64,000 bases of DNA from Candidatus Thiodiazotropha sp. (ex Monitilora ramsayi) (GCA_025655575.1 JAHXIP010000014.1:1-64000); one strand, 5' to 3'; shown: positions 41,212 through 51,095, counted from the stretch's first letter. Notes: a model not told the origin generated them from the letters alone. Program-made: numbers and translations.

Positions 41212-42726
41212 ATGAGTGTCCGGTCAATGAATGAGGCTGCGGATATCTCGAACACATCAACTCACCAGCTGCTGACACGTCGACGAGCCGGTATTCTGCT
41301 ACATATTACCTCACTGCCAGGTGCCGGTGTGGTGGGTGACCTGGGTAGTGATGCGTATCGTTTCGTCGATTTTCTTGTCTCCGCGGGCATGTGCGTTTGG
41401 CAGATACTGCCAATCGGTCCGACCATGCACGATAATTCTCCGTACCAGAGCAATTCCATGTACGCGGGGAATCCACGGCTAATCAGTCTTGAGATGCCAC
41501 AAGAGCGGGGATGGTTGGAGGAGACACCTGCTGCTGAGGGGAAGCTGTCGGATGAGGCCAAGGCCTATGCTGTCAAGCTCGCCTGGGAAGGCTTCAAAGA
41601 GCGGGCATCCGAGGGTGATCAGGCAGACTTTCAGCGGTTTTCTGCGGAGCAGGGCTGGTGGTTGGAGGATTATGCGCTGTTTCAGGCGCTACGTGCGGAA
41701 GAGAAGGGGTGCTGGTGGGATTGGCACAAAACCCTGCGAGACCGGGAGCCACAAGGGTTGGCGATGGCCAGGGCGAGACTGAAACACCTCATTGAAGCGA
41801 CGAAGTTTGAACAGTATCTCTTCTATACCCAGTGGCTGAGTCTCAAACACTACGCCAACGAACGAGGCGTGTTGTTGTTTGGCGATGTGCCGATCTTTGT
41901 GGCGCATGACAGTGCGGAAGTCTGGGCGCACAGAGAGTTTTTTGATCTGCTTGAGGATGGCCATCCCCGGGTCGTGGCCGGTGTGCCGCCGGACTATTTT
42001 TCAGAGACCGGTCAACGGTGGGGAAACCCACTCTATCGCTGGGATGTCATGGAGGCGGATGGGTTCAGTTTCTGGATCAATCGTCTCAAGGTGCAATCGA
42101 CACTGTTCGATTTCCTACGCATTGATCACTTCAGGGGGTTCGAGGCCTATTGGGAGATACCGGCGACGGAAGAGACTGCGATTAACGGTCATTGGGTCAA
42201 GGCGCCGGGGGAGAGGCTATTCAGCAAGCTCTACCAGGCGTTGCCCCATCTTGAATTGGTAGCGGAAGACCTGGGTATCATTACCCCGGAAGTCGAGGCC
42301 ATGCGCAAAGCCCACGAACTGCCCGGTATGAAAATTCTCCAATTTGCCTTCTCAGGAGGAGCGGACAATCCTTATCTGCCGTTTCATCACACACGGGATT
42401 CCGTGGTCTATACCGGTACCCACGACAATGATACGACATTAGGGTGGTATACCAGTCTAGACGATGCCTCACGTGGGTTTGTCGATGACTATCTGGGGCG
42501 CTCTAGTGAGGTCATGCCATGGCCAATGATACGAAGCGCACTCGCATCACGTGCCAATCTGGCGATTATTCCGATGCAGGATGTGCTGGGATTGGGGGCG
42601 GATCATCGAATGAATACTCCGGGCACCACTGAAGGCAATTGGGACTGGCGCTTTAATTGGGATCAAATAGAACCCGATACGGTAGAGCGTCTACTTCATC
42701 GGGTCAGTATATATGGTCGCTGCTAG
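41212..42726 (+). CDS. malQ: 4-alpha-glucanotransferase
   Basis: 504 residues, the common non-enteric length. It moves alpha-1,4 glucan chains between acceptors. Catalytic regions: DFLRIDHFRGFEAYWEIPA (nucleophile Asp), ELVAEDLGIITPEV (acid/base Glu) and VYTGTHDNDTT (Asp). The last residues are LLHRVSIYGRC, and the stop TAG at 42724 comes from the first bases of the partial repeat, so the native C-terminus may have been altered by one codon. It sits in an apparent glgC-GH57-malQ transcription unit. Confidence 0.95.
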   Translation: MSVRSMNEAADISNTSTHQLLTRRRAGILLHITSLPGAGVVGDLGSDAYRFVDFLVSAGMCVWQILPIGPTMHDNSPYQSNSMYAGNPRLISLEMPQERGWLEETPAAEGKLSDEAKAYAVKLAWEGFKERASEGDQADFQRFSAEQGWWLEDYALFQALRAEEKGCWWDWHKTLRDREPQGLAMARARLKHLIEATKFEQYLFYTQWLSLKHYANERGVLLFGDVPIFVAHDSAEVWAHREFFDLLEDGHPRVVAGVPPDYFSETGQRWGNPLYRWDVMEADGFSFWINRLKVQSTLFDFLRIDHFRGFEAYWEIPATEETAINGHWVKAPGERLFSKLYQALPHLELVAEDLGIITPEVEAMRKAHELPGMKILQFAFSGGADNPYLPFHHTRDSVVYTGTHDNDTTLGWYTSLDDASRGFVDDYLGRSSEVMPWPMIRSALASRANLAIIPMQDVLGLGADHRMNTPGTTEGNWDWRFNWDQIEPDTVERLLHRVSIYGRC

Positions 42727-42761
42727 GGCCTGTTAACACTAATCCGATACGCCCTGCTGGC
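42724..42761. repeat. partial copy of TA-flanked repeat
   Basis: The first 31 bases match the 35796 copy except for one base. The copy then jumps across a TACGCCC direct repeat: the material between the two TACGCCC motifs of the complete copy is missing here. It continues to CTGCTGG and then diverges. No right-hand inverted end is found, so it is a fragment. Confidence 0.65.
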
Positions 42762-43210
42762 TTCGCGGGTAGCAGAAAATAAAAAACATCAGGCAAAAAA
42801 AATACCGCTTCGGAACAGTGCCGAAGCGGTTTATACCAAAGGAGGATGGAGGAGATAAGCCAATGGGAAGTAGAATTCCCGTCTGACTTGGTGCTATTCA
42901 ACCATCCACACGCATCTGGGTCATTGAGAAAAATCAATCCTTTGATTTCACAGTGAAAATGTGAAATCAATTTACGCCTCCTTATGCAAGGTCTGTTTAG
43001 TTATTGCGTTTTAGTGACCATTGCCAGAAGTCGATATTCTTCTCCCTCAGGGAGGGCAGTCAGAATACGCTCAAGCGGGTCTTAATGAGCGGATCTGATC
43101 TGTGTCACGTTTTATTATAAGTCGACTTGTGCCTGCGCAGTTTCGTTATACACTGGGTCCGGGTAGTGCTCATTACCCAATACTTCGAAAATACAAAGAG
43201 GAACTTTGTT
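42727..43210. other. 484-base gap with two hairpins
   Basis: Beyond the repeat fragment the gap holds a 10-bp stem (42804-42813 with 42821-42830, core ACCGCTTCGG), which on the minus strand runs into eight T's. A second perfect 10-bp stem (42942-42951 with 42961-42970, TTGATTTCAC) follows. I see no gene. The hairpins may end the malQ transcript or the repeat-derived region. Confidence 0.5.
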
Positions 43211-43534
43211 ATGGTAATAAATGGATTTAGTCGAACCTTACTTTCTTTTTCCCTTATTTCATCCTTCAGTTTCATTGCGCTGACTGCGGAAGCGGCAAGC
43301 CAGTGCAAGGGGCTAGAGGAATCGACCTGTTTGGATAATCAGGCGTGTATCTGGGTGTCTGCCTATACCACCAAGAACGGCAATAACGTTTCCGCATATT
43401 GCCGTGCATCGAGTGGCAAGGCAAAGAAAGAGGTGAATAAAAGCAAGGAGGAGAAGGGGGCGAAGACCGGTTTCAATGCCCGGCCCGAGTCCACAGAAAA
43501 AGTAGAGATGATGAGAGAGGAGAGACACGGCTAA
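43211..43534 (+). CDS. small exported cysteine-containing protein
   Basis: 107 residues. An N-terminal signal peptide is likely (hydrophobic LLSFSLISSFSFIALT, cleavage near AEA-AS at residue 29). The mature part has four cysteines at about 32, 40, 46 and 64, which may form two disulfides, then a lysine- and glutamate-rich tail. I do not recognise a family. The ATG at 43211 follows AGAGGAA, so I prefer it to the longer frame from 43127. A terminator follows the stop. Confidence 0.65.
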   Translation: MVINGFSRTLLSFSLISSFSFIALTAEAASQCKGLEESTCLDNQACIWVSAYTTKNGNNVSAYCRASSGKAKKEVNKSKEEKGAKTGFNARPESTEKVEMMREERHG

Positions 43535-43543
43535 CGCCGTTTT

Positions 43544-43587
43544 GAGGTGGCTGGTTTGTCTCCGATGCATCCAGTCACCTCCTTTTC
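43544..43587 (+). terminator. intrinsic terminator after cysteine-containing protein
   Basis: An 11-bp stem (GAGGTGGCTGG with CCAGTCACCTC, one G-U pair) encloses a 16-base loop and runs into CTTTTCC, about ten bases after the stop. Confidence 0.65.
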
Positions 43588-43709
43588 CTCTCGAAGCACA
43601 CCTTCAGCTCCACCTTATTTTTAGAATCCATCCCTGACCAGACCATCAACTCCCAGACAGTTTTCGAGTATCATTAGCCTTTTCTATCCGTAGGACATAA
43701 GGCCGAACG

Positions 43710-46700
43710 ATGCTGATTCTCCGTGGTGCACCCGCACTCTCCGATTTTCGTCTACAGAAACTCACCCGTCGCCTTGGCGATAATCTCAACGCTCCGGTTG
43801 AACTTGCTGCCGACTATGTCCATTTTGCCGACATCGATCAGCCTTTGGACGATCAGGAGATGTCGATTCTGAACCGGTTACTGCGTTATGGTCCGGCGAT
43901 GCTGTCCCATCAGCCGGAGGGCACGCTGTTACTGGTGGTACCGCGACCAGGTACACTCTCCCCCTGGTCGAGCAAGGCCACCGACATTGCCCATCATTGT
44001 GGACTGACTCAGATCCTGAGGTTGGAGCGGGGTATCGCCTATTCCCTTAAAGTGAACGGGCAAGTGTTAAGCGATGAGCAGTTTAAGTTGGCGGCCGGTC
44101 TGCTCCACGATCGTATGACTGAAGTGGTGCTGAACGATCTGGAAGATGCAACCTGTCTGTTCAATCGGGCCGAGCCAAAGCCCTATCTGCAGGTGGATGT
44201 GCTCGGTGGTGGAAAGCCGGCGCTTACCGCGGCCAATCTGGAGTTGGGATTGGCCCTATCCGATGACGAGATCGACTATCTGGTAGAGAGTTTCCAGGCA
44301 TTACAGCGCAACCCAACAGATGTTGAGTTGATGATGTTTGCCCAGGCCAATTCGGAGCACTGCCGGCATAAGATCTTCAATGCTGACTGGATCATAGACG
44401 GTGAAACCCAATCACACTCGCTGTTCAAGATGATTCGTAATACCACTGATTGTTCCCCAGACAACGTGTTGTCTGCTTATAAAGATAATGCGGCAGTGAT
44501 TACCGGTCACAGGGCAGAGCGTTTTGTCCTGGACCCACAGTCACAGGTATACGGCTTTGGTCAAGAGGATGTACATATTCTGATGAAGGTGGAGACCCAC
44601 AATCATCCTACTGCCATCTCCCCTGACCCGGGTGCTGCTACCGGTTCAGGTGGTGAAATCCGTGATGAAGGTGCCACTGGCAAGGGTTCCAAACCCAAGG
44701 CGGGCCTGTGTGGTTTCTCCGTCTCCAACCTCAAGCTGCCTGAGGGAGAGCAGCCTTGGGAAATCGAATTTGGTAAGCCCGATCGTATTGTGTCAGCCCT
44801 GGATATCATGTTGGAAGGCCCCATTGGCGCGGCTTCGTTCAACAACGAGTTCGGACGTCCCAATTTGTGTGGCTATTTTCGTACCTTTGAGGCAATGGTA
44901 GCGGGACCGGGTGGTCAGGAACTGCGCGGTTATCATAAACCGATCATGCTGGCAGGGGGTGTCGGTAATATTCGAAGTGAGCATATCGAAAAGACCAGTT
45001 TTCCTGAAGGATCGCCACTTGTTGTATTAGGCGGTCCCGCCATGCTGATTGGATTAGGTGGTGGAGCAGCATCGAGCATGGCCAGCGGCACATCGGCGGA
45101 AGATCTCGATTTCGCTTCAGTGCAACGTTCCAATCCTGAGATGGAGCGGCGCTGTCAGGAAGTGATCGATGCCTGTTGGGCATTTGGTGACGAGAACCCG
45201 ATTCTGTTTATTCACGATGTAGGCGCCGGTGGACTCTCCAACGCACTGCCGGAATTGGTACATGACGCGGCTTTGGGCGGGCGCTTCGAGCTACGTGCAG
45301 TGCCCAATGATGATCCGGGCATGTCGCCTATGGAGATTTGGTGTAACGAATCCCAGGAACGCTACGTGATGGCGGTGGATGCGGAAAAACTGGATGAATT
45401 TAAAGCCATCTGCGAACGCGAACGATGTCCCTATGCGGTCGTAGGCGAGGCTACCGATGAGACACATCTGGTGCTGGGAGACGGCCATTTCGACAACAAT
45501 CCCATCGATATCCCAATGAACCTGCTGTTTGGCAAGCCACCCCGCATGCTGCGGGATGTTCACCATAGAACCTACAAAAAACCCGACCTGGATTTTAGTG
45601 GTGTCGATCTGAAAGCCGCGGCGCTAAGAGTCCTGCATCTACCGACAGTGGCTGATAAGACCTTCCTGATCACCATTGGAGACCGGTCCATCACCGGCAT
45701 GGTGACCCGGGATCAGATGGTCGGGCCCTGGCAGGTACCGGTGGCGGATCTGGCGGTCACCTCATCCGGTCTCATGGGCTACACCGGTGAAGCCATGGCG
45801 GTGGGTGAGAGAACGCCGCTGGCCCTGATCGATGCGCCTGCTTCGGGACGGATGGCTATCGGAGAAGCGATTACCAACATCGCTGCTGCACGGATAGAAA
45901 AAATCAGTGATATCAAACTCTCGGCTAACTGGATGGCGGCTGCCGGGCATGCCGGTGAAGACGCCAAATTATATGAGACTGTTAAGGCTGTGGGTATGGC
46001 GCTCTGTCCTGAGCTCGGTATCTCGATTCCTGTGGGCAAGGACTCCATGTCCATGAAGACAGTCTGGCAGCAGGCTGGTGAAAAGCGGGAGATGGCGGCA
46101 CCCCTGTCGCTGATTATCTCTGCTTTTGCACCGGTGGATGATGTGAGGAATACGCTGACTCCCCAGTTACGCAAAGATAAAGGTGATACTGATCTGATAC
46201 TGATCGATTTAGGTAAGGGGATGAATCGCCTTGGTGGTTCCGCATTGGCTCAGGTCTACGGTCAAATGGGACATTATGGTGCAGACTTGAACGACCCGGA
46301 CAGCCTCAAGCGGTTCTTCGATCTGATACAGGAACTCAATCGAAGTGGCTTGCTGCTGGCCTATCACGACCGCTCTGATGGGGGGCTTTTTACACTGTTA
46401 TGTGAGATGGCATTTGCTGGTCGTTGTGGTGTCACTGTGGATATTGATGACCTCGGTGAGGATGATCTGGCAGTGCTTTTCAGCGAGGAACTGGGTGTGG
46501 TCGTGCAAACACTGCACGCAGATACCGATGATGTGCTGAAGTTGCTGCACGATGCGGGGCTAGGCCGTAACAGCCATGTGATTGGCTCCCTCAACAGTGA
46601 TGACAATATTGTGTTCCGTAGAGCGGGCAAGTCTATTCTGAGCGGCACTCGAGTAGCGTTCCAGCAGGCTTGGTCGGACACCACCCGGCAGATGCAGGCA

Positions 46701-47597
46701 TTGCGTGACAATCCAGCGTGTGCGAATGAAGAATATGAGCGTATTGCGGAGGAGGATCCCGGTCTTCAGATCTCACTGAGTTTTGATCACAATGAAGATG
46801 TAGCGGCCCCGATGATTGCCGGTGGTGTAAGGCCACCCATGGCAATTTTGCGTGAGCAAGGCGTTAATGGCCAACTCGAGATGGCTGCCGCCTTTCATCG
46901 GGCGGGTTTCGAGCCGATTGATGTTCACATGTCGGATATTATTGAGGGTCGGGTCGATCTGGTGGATTTCAAAGGCCTGGTTGCTTGCGGCGGTTTCTCC
47001 TACGGTGATGTGCTCGGGGCTGGAGAAGGATGGGCGAAGTCGGTACTTTTTAATCCCCAGGCCAGGGAGGTTTTTGAGCGTTTCTTCAATCGCCAGGACA
47101 CCTTTGCACTGGGGGTCTGTAACGGCTGTCAGATGCTCTCAAATCTACATGAATTAATTCCGGGCGCAGATCATTGGCCCCATTTCGTACGTAATCGATC
47201 CGAGCAGTTCGAGGCTAGGTTAGCGACTGTGGAGGTCGCTGATACTCCCTCGATCCTGCTGCAGGGGATGGCAGGATCGAAACTGCCTATCGCTGTGGCC
47301 CATGGCGAGGGCAGGGCAGAGTTTCGTGATGACGCCCACCTCGCTGCAGCACGCCAGCTGACAGCATTGCGTTATCTGGAAAACAGCGGGGAAGTTGCCA
47401 GCCGTTATCCGGCAAACCCTAATGGCTCCCCGGAGGGTATCACCGGGCTGACCAATGCTGATGGTAGAGTAACGATCATGATGCCCCACCCTGAGCGGGT
47501 GACCCGTACGGTGCAGCACTCCTGGCACCCTGATGAGTGGGAGGAGGATGCGCCCTGGTTGAGGCTGTTCCGCAATGCGCGCCTCTGGGTCGATTGA
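43710..47597 (+). CDS. purL: phosphoribosylformylglycinamidine synthase
   Basis: 1295 residues, the same size as the large single-chain PurL of E. coli. It converts FGAR to FGAM with glutamine and ATP in purine synthesis. The linker region has [22 protein letters not shown], the ATPase has [19 protein letters not shown], and the C-terminal glutaminase has [12 protein letters not shown] with the nucleophile Cys and [10 protein letters not shown]. It stands alone between two small exported proteins. No PurR-like operator was recognised in the upstream 175 bases. Confidence 0.97.
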   Translation: MLILRGAPALSDFRLQKLTRRLGDNLNAPVELAADYVHFADIDQPLDDQEMSILNRLLRYGPAMLSHQPEGTLLLVVPRPGTLSPWSSKATDIAHHCGLTQILRLERGIAYSLKVNGQVLSDEQFKLAAGLLHDRMTEVVLNDLEDATCLFNRAEPKPYLQVDVLGGGKPALTAANLELGLALSDDEIDYLVESFQALQRNPTDVELMMFAQANSEHCRHKIFNADWIIDGETQSHSLFKMIRNTTDCSPDNVLSAYKDNAAVITGHRAERFVLDPQSQVYGFGQEDVHILMKVETHNHPTAISPDPGAATGSGGEIRDEGATGKGSKPKAGLCGFSVSNLKLPEGEQPWEIEFGKPDRIVSALDIMLEGPIGAASFNNEFGRPNLCGYFRTFEAMVAGPGGQELRGYHKPIMLAGGVGNIRSEHIEKTSFPEGSPLVVLGGPAMLIGLGGGAASSMASGTSAEDLDFASVQRSNPEMERRCQEVIDACWAFGDENPILFIHDVGAGGLSNALPELVHDAALGGRFELRAVPNDDPGMSPMEIWCNESQERYVMAVDAEKLDEFKAICERERCPYAVVGEATDETHLVLGDGHFDNNPIDIPMNLLFGKPPRMLRDVHHRTYKKPDLDFSGVDLKAAALRVLHLPTVADKTFLITIGDRSITGMVTRDQMVGPWQVPVADLAVTSSGLMGYTGEAMAVGERTPLALIDAPASGRMAIGEAITNIAAARIEKISDIKLSANWMAAAGHAGEDAKLYETVKAVGMALCPELGISIPVGKDSMSMKTVWQQAGEKREMAAPLSLIISAFAPVDDVRNTLTPQLRKDKGDTDLILIDLGKGMNRLGGSALAQVYGQMGHYGADLNDPDSLKRFFDLIQELNRSGLLLAYHDRSDGGLFTLLCEMAFAGRCGVTVDIDDLGEDDLAVLFSEELGVVVQTLHADTDDVLKLLHDAGLGRNSHVIGSLNSDDNIVFRRAGKSILSGTRVAFQQAWSDTTRQMQALRDNPACANEEYERIAEEDPGLQISLSFDHNEDVAAPMIAGGVRPPMAILREQGVNGQLEMAAAFHRAGFEPIDVHMSDIIEGRVDLVDFKGLVACGGFSYGDVLGAGEGWAKSVLFNPQAREVFERFFNRQDTFALGVCNGCQMLSNLHELIPGADHWPHFVRNRSEQFEARLATVEVADTPSILLQGMAGSKLPIAVAHGEGRAEFRDDAHLAAARQLTALRYLENSGEVASRYPANPNGSPEGITGLTNADGRVTIMMPHPERVTRTVQHSWHPDEWEEDAPWLRLFRNARLWVD

Positions 47598-47620
47598 GTG
47601 AACGGTTTGAGGAGAGTGAG

Positions 47621-47896
47621 ATGAAAAAGCGGCTGCTTCTAATCCTATCGATATCTTTGATGGTGTTTGTGACTTCTGCAAACAGTGATGATTCAGGTAA
47701 CAGTTTCGGGTCTGCCGTGGGTAAGGCTTGGGATGGGGTGAAATCGGGTTCGAAGGAGGCGTGGGACGGCGTTTCCGAAGGAAGTCGTGAAGCCTGGGAA
47801 GCTACCAAGGAAGGCAGTGGTGAGGTCTGGGATGCGACCAAAGAGGGTGCTGGAAATGTTGGTAAATCAGTCAGTGATGCCATCTCAGGGGATTAA
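47621..47896 (+). CDS. small exported protein with four 11-residue repeats
   Basis: 91 residues. A signal peptide (LLLILSISLMVFVTSA) ends near residue 20. Then come four tandem 11-mers from about residue 36: AWDGVKSGSKE, AWDGVSEGSRE, AWEATKEGSGE, VWDATKEGAGN. Repeats of 11 with a hydrophobic aromatic and acidic/basic faces resemble LEA-like or apolipoprotein-like amphipathic helices that can bind lipid surfaces. The ATG at 47621 has GAGGAGAG before it. It is 23 bases past purL and precedes the FAD oxidoreductase, so it may belong with the lipid cluster. Confidence 0.75.
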   Translation: MKKRLLLILSISLMVFVTSANSDDSGNSFGSAVGKAWDGVKSGSKEAWDGVSEGSREAWEATKEGSGEVWDATKEGAGNVGKSVSDAISGD

Positions 47897-48001
47897 CCCA
47901 CGCTATGTGGCATTTCTAACTCGCCATAAATATTCAATCGGAATCAATTTGGTTGCGATAAGAACAACTTCAAGGGTCAGCCGTTAGGGACAAAAATATT
48001 G

Positions 48002-49252
48002 ATGAAAAACTATAAAACCGATGTGCTCGTCATAGGTGCGGGACCGGCAGGTGCTTCGGCAGCCTCCCTTATTCATAAAGCAGGTCTCCAATGTCTGATT
48101 GTGGAGAAAGAGACCTTTCCCCGCTTTGTGATTGGAGAAAGTCTTTTACCTCGCTGTATGGATCTTCTCGACGAGGCGGGCATGCTTGATGCGGTGAAAT
48201 CACAAAATTTCATGGTGAAGGATGGTGCAGTCTTCAAGCGTGGCGGTGAAACCTGCACATTCAAGTTCTCTCAGCAATTCACCAATGGCTGGCCGTATAC
48301 CTATCAAGTCCCGCGTGAACAGTTTGATCAAGTGCTGGCAGAGACTGTTTCAGCACTTGGTGTGCCCATACTTTGGCAACATGCAGTCAATGAAGTGAAT
48401 TTTGCAGAGGATGGGTCATCGACGTCTATTCTGCAAGCACCAGACGGTTCTGAAGTCAGTGTTTCAGCACGTTTTATTCTGGACGGCAGTGGCTATGGGC
48501 GCGTGTTGCCACGACTGTTGAATTTGGATGAGGCGTCATCACTGCCACTGCGCGAGTCCTACTTCACCCATGTGACGGGAGACAAACGGCCGGCGGGGGA
48601 TGCGGAGGGGCGTATCTGGATCTGTTCATTGGACGACCCCGATAATGCCTGGATGTGGATTATCCCATTTTCCAACGGCAGGACCTCTATCGGCGTTGTG
48701 GCAAAGCCCGACTATCTGGCCCGCTATCCTGAAGATCCCGATGAGAAGCTGCGGGCGATCGTGAATGATAATCCGAATACCAGGGAGCGGCTTGAATCTG
48801 CCAGTTTTTGTTTTCCCGTCAGGCATATCGGCGGTTACTCTATTTCAGTCAAGCGGCTCTTTGGTAAGGGATTCGCGCTGATGGGAAATTCCACAGAGTT
48901 TCTTGATCCGGTTTTCTCTTCTGGTGTGACTTTGGCGCTTGAATCAGCCAACCGTGCGGCCAAAACGGCGATTCGGGAATTGGCTGGCGAATCTCCGGAT
49001 TGGCAGCAGGAGTATGTCGACCATCTGATGATGGGTGTGGATACGTTCAGAACCTTCGTCAATGCCTGGTATGACGATCGTCTGCCAACCATATTTTACT
49101 CGCCAGTGAAGCCGGAGAGTTTTCAAAACCAGATCTGTTCAGTGCTTGCCGGGTATGTTTGGGATCAAGAGAATCCCTGTGTCCGTCAGCATGCCCGAGC
49201 GGTTGATGCCATCGCACAGGCCTGTAGCCAGGGATCCGATTTAAAAGGGTAG
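48002..49252 (+). CDS. FAD-dependent oxidoreductase, polyene-cluster type
   Basis: 416 residues. The dinucleotide site is DVLVIGAGPAGASAASLIHKAG with a GxGxxG. FVIGESLLPRC, WIIPFSNGRTSIGVV and FLDPVFSSGVTLALESANRA are the features of geranylgeranyl-reductase-like and halogenase-like flavoproteins that often accompany aryl-polyene clusters. It may alter the redox state of the polyene or act on a linked lipid. The ATG at 48002 follows AGGGA by about eleven bases. It is the only plus-strand gene of the region, and its 3' end overlaps the convergent PagL-like gene by 12 bases. Confidence 0.82.
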   Translation: MKNYKTDVLVIGAGPAGASAASLIHKAGLQCLIVEKETFPRFVIGESLLPRCMDLLDEAGMLDAVKSQNFMVKDGAVFKRGGETCTFKFSQQFTNGWPYTYQVPREQFDQVLAETVSALGVPILWQHAVNEVNFAEDGSSTSILQAPDGSEVSVSARFILDGSGYGRVLPRLLNLDEASSLPLRESYFTHVTGDKRPAGDAEGRIWICSLDDPDNAWMWIIPFSNGRTSIGVVAKPDYLARYPEDPDEKLRAIVNDNPNTRERLESASFCFPVRHIGGYSISVKRLFGKGFALMGNSTEFLDPVFSSGVTLALESANRAAKTAIRELAGESPDWQQEYVDHLMMGVDTFRTFVNAWYDDRLPTIFYSPVKPESFQNQICSVLAGYVWDQENPCVRQHARAVDAIAQACSQGSDLKG

Positions 49253-49810
49253 GCGGAAGCCGATAAGCAGTTTTCCCGAGTTGAGCGGGTCATTGGGTTT
49301 TTGGATGCCGCCATTGGACACATGATGGTAACGGTACTCGATGCTTATTTCAGTCTCTTGTAGATGAATTTTCACCCCTCCTGCTGCTTGGTACGCGCCT
49401 TTGAGTTTTGAGCTTGTACCTGGAATTTCCGCATTGGTGTAGAGCGGGCCTCCACCTGCCAGCAGATAGGGCTGATAGCGGGTATTAGGCAGAAAGGTCC
49501 AGCAGGCATTAAAGTAGATGCCTGCCATGGGTGGCTCTTTGGGTTGCTTCAATAGGTGTAAGGGCAATTCGATCTGAAGGGAACGGCGATTGCGATACCA
49601 GCCTTGACCCCGAATTCGGTTTTGCGGGCGCTCATGTCGCAGGATCAAATCCCGGGTTTCGACCCGTTCTTGGGTGTCACCCCAGCCGGGATGGGACTCA
49701 CCGTATCCGACCAGTAACTGCCAGTTTGTCGGCAGTTCCTCACTCCCACTAACCAGCCCGGTTGTGAAAAAGAGAGAAAAAACGAAAAAACCTGAGACCA
49801 GTTTATTCAT
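49241..49810 (-). CDS. PagL-like lipid A deacylase (acyloxyacyl hydrolase family)
   Basis: 189 residues. A signal peptide (LVSGFFVFSLFFTTGLVSG) starts an outer-membrane beta-barrel, and the C-terminus is LLIGFRLPF. The C-terminal RYHHVSNGGIQKPNDPLNS carries the His-x-Ser pair of PagL enzymes, which remove the 3-position acyl chain of lipid A. The usual catalytic Glu (Glu140 in Pseudomonas) is Asn at the position I align from memory; such variants are common in homologues. It overlaps the YdcF-like gene by four bases. It could edit the same membrane that receives the polyene lipid, but that is inference. Confidence 0.78.
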   Translation of the reverse strand: MNKLVSGFFVFSLFFTTGLVSGSEELPTNWQLLVGYGESHPGWGDTQERVETRDLILRHERPQNRIRGQGWYRNRRSLQIELPLHLLKQPKEPPMAGIYFNACWTFLPNTRYQPYLLAGGGPLYTNAEIPGTSSKLKGAYQAAGGVKIHLQETEISIEYRYHHVSNGGIQKPNDPLNSGKLLIGFRLPF

Positions 49811-50478
49811 GTCACGCGATCGATCATACGTTGGCTACCAATGATGCGGGCCCATTTTTTTCCAGTGTTGAACCAGAGGATATACCAGGCTTCCATCGCT
49901 AGTCGGGGAAATATTCTTAATGAAATATCCAATTGATCTTCACAAGCACAGAGTTGATGTTCAATGCCAAGACTGCTGGCGATAGTGTGAATACGTGCAA
50001 GATGATATCGGTTACTGATCATCGCCACAGGTCCGGTTGATGACCCTTGCATCAGTTGCTTGGCGTGTTTGAGATTCTCCAACGTATTTTGAGATTTCTC
50101 CTCACGCATCATTCGCGATGTTTCTATGCCAGATATTTCAAGCCAGGTTTGTCCGGCGGCGGCTTCGCTGATTTCACTTGAATTGATAGCACCGCCAAGC
50201 AGTATTAACCGTCGTTCCCCAGAGGTCTGCATTAACTGGCTGGCTTTCGTCAGGCGTTGCTGGTAGTCATCATCTATTTGTCCCTGCTTCAGACGCTTTC
50301 CGAAGACCAGTAGCTGCTTTTCAGAGGTGTCACTGAGGGATTTTTTGGCAATGAGGTAGACATAACGCAGGCTGATTAACAGTGGTATGCCCAGTGCCAC
50401 TGTCATGAATAGTAAGGTGATAAAGAATGTGAAGAGGCCGTCCCAATCGACTTTTTCCAACTCTGGATCGAATTGCAT
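49807..50478 (-). CDS. YdcF-family membrane protein (DUF218)
   Basis: 223 residues. One membrane segment near 17-40 (FFITLLFMTVALGIPLLISL) precedes a DUF218 domain, with LLVFGKRLKQ, LILLGGAINSSEISEA and VAMISNRYHLARIHTIA. DUF218 proteins such as SanA and ElyC affect envelope integrity, possibly in polysaccharide carriers. It overlaps the PagL-like gene by ATGA, so the two are probably co-translated. The ATG at 50478 opens the frame without a strong site. Confidence 0.8.
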   Translation of the reverse strand: MQFDPELEKVDWDGLFTFFITLLFMTVALGIPLLISLRYVYLIAKKSLSDTSEKQLLVFGKRLKQGQIDDDYQQRLTKASQLMQTSGERRLILLGGAINSSEISEAAAGQTWLEISGIETSRMMREEKSQNTLENLKHAKQLMQGSSTGPVAMISNRYHLARIHTIASSLGIEHQLCACEDQLDISLRIFPRLAMEAWYILWFNTGKKWARIIGSQRMIDRVT

Positions 50479-50606
50479 GGAGGTAGATTGCCTGGTGTTT
50501 CGATTTCAGATGATGACGATCTGAAGATGAGGAGAATGCTTGCCGCCAGTGAGAATCCAAAGAGGATGACTCACTGACGGCAGATCAGAATGGGCCGAAA
50601 TTAAGT

Positions 50607-51005
50607 TTACATTGAGGCTAAACGCGCCTGAATGGAACGATCAAGATTCTGAATCCAGCCGTTGTAGTTGCCGTGTATGTTGCTACCGTCGTAACCCAGC
50701 TCAGTGCTGTCCTTGTATTGGATGCTGTAACCGGAAGTGGTAAAGGGAATATCCACCACGGCTGAGTGTTTTCTGAGGAAAAGGCTGCCCACAATGTGGC
50801 CTGGCTTGACCTCTTTCATCTGCCATCCAAGACCTGCACCGGCAGACATAATGGCTTTCTTCACATCAGTGGCACTGATTTTACTTGAGGCATTAACCGG
50901 TGCGTCAGTGACATTGTAAACGGGTGCTGTACGGCAGCCGATCAAACCGATTGTCAACACAATTACAGCGATAAAAGCCAGTTTTTTAAAGTTTTTTATT
51001 TTCAT
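50607..51005 (-). CDS. predicted small lipoprotein, 132 aa
   Basis: A signal peptide and lipobox (TIGLIGC, cysteine near residue 24) are clear. The mature part is a small alpha/beta domain with ISATDVKKAIMSAGAGLGW and HIVGSLFLRKHSAVVDIPF. I do not recognise it by name. The start ATG at 51005 has AAAGGGAG just before it. It lies downstream of the polyene operon by about 90 bases, in place of the DUF3261-type lipoprotein found in some clusters, and its partner role is unproven. Confidence 0.7.
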   Translation of the reverse strand: MKIKNFKKLAFIAVIVLTIGLIGCRTAPVYNVTDAPVNASSKISATDVKKAIMSAGAGLGWQMKEVKPGHIVGSLFLRKHSAVVDIPFTTSGYSIQYKDSTELGYDGSNIHGNYNGWIQNLDRSIQARLASM

Positions 51006-51095
51006 ATCGATACTCCCTTTCGTGAGTGGTTAAAAAATTTGTTATTTCTGTTGTTGTGGGATGAGCGCAGCACAAAGAATCCTCTTAAACAACAG

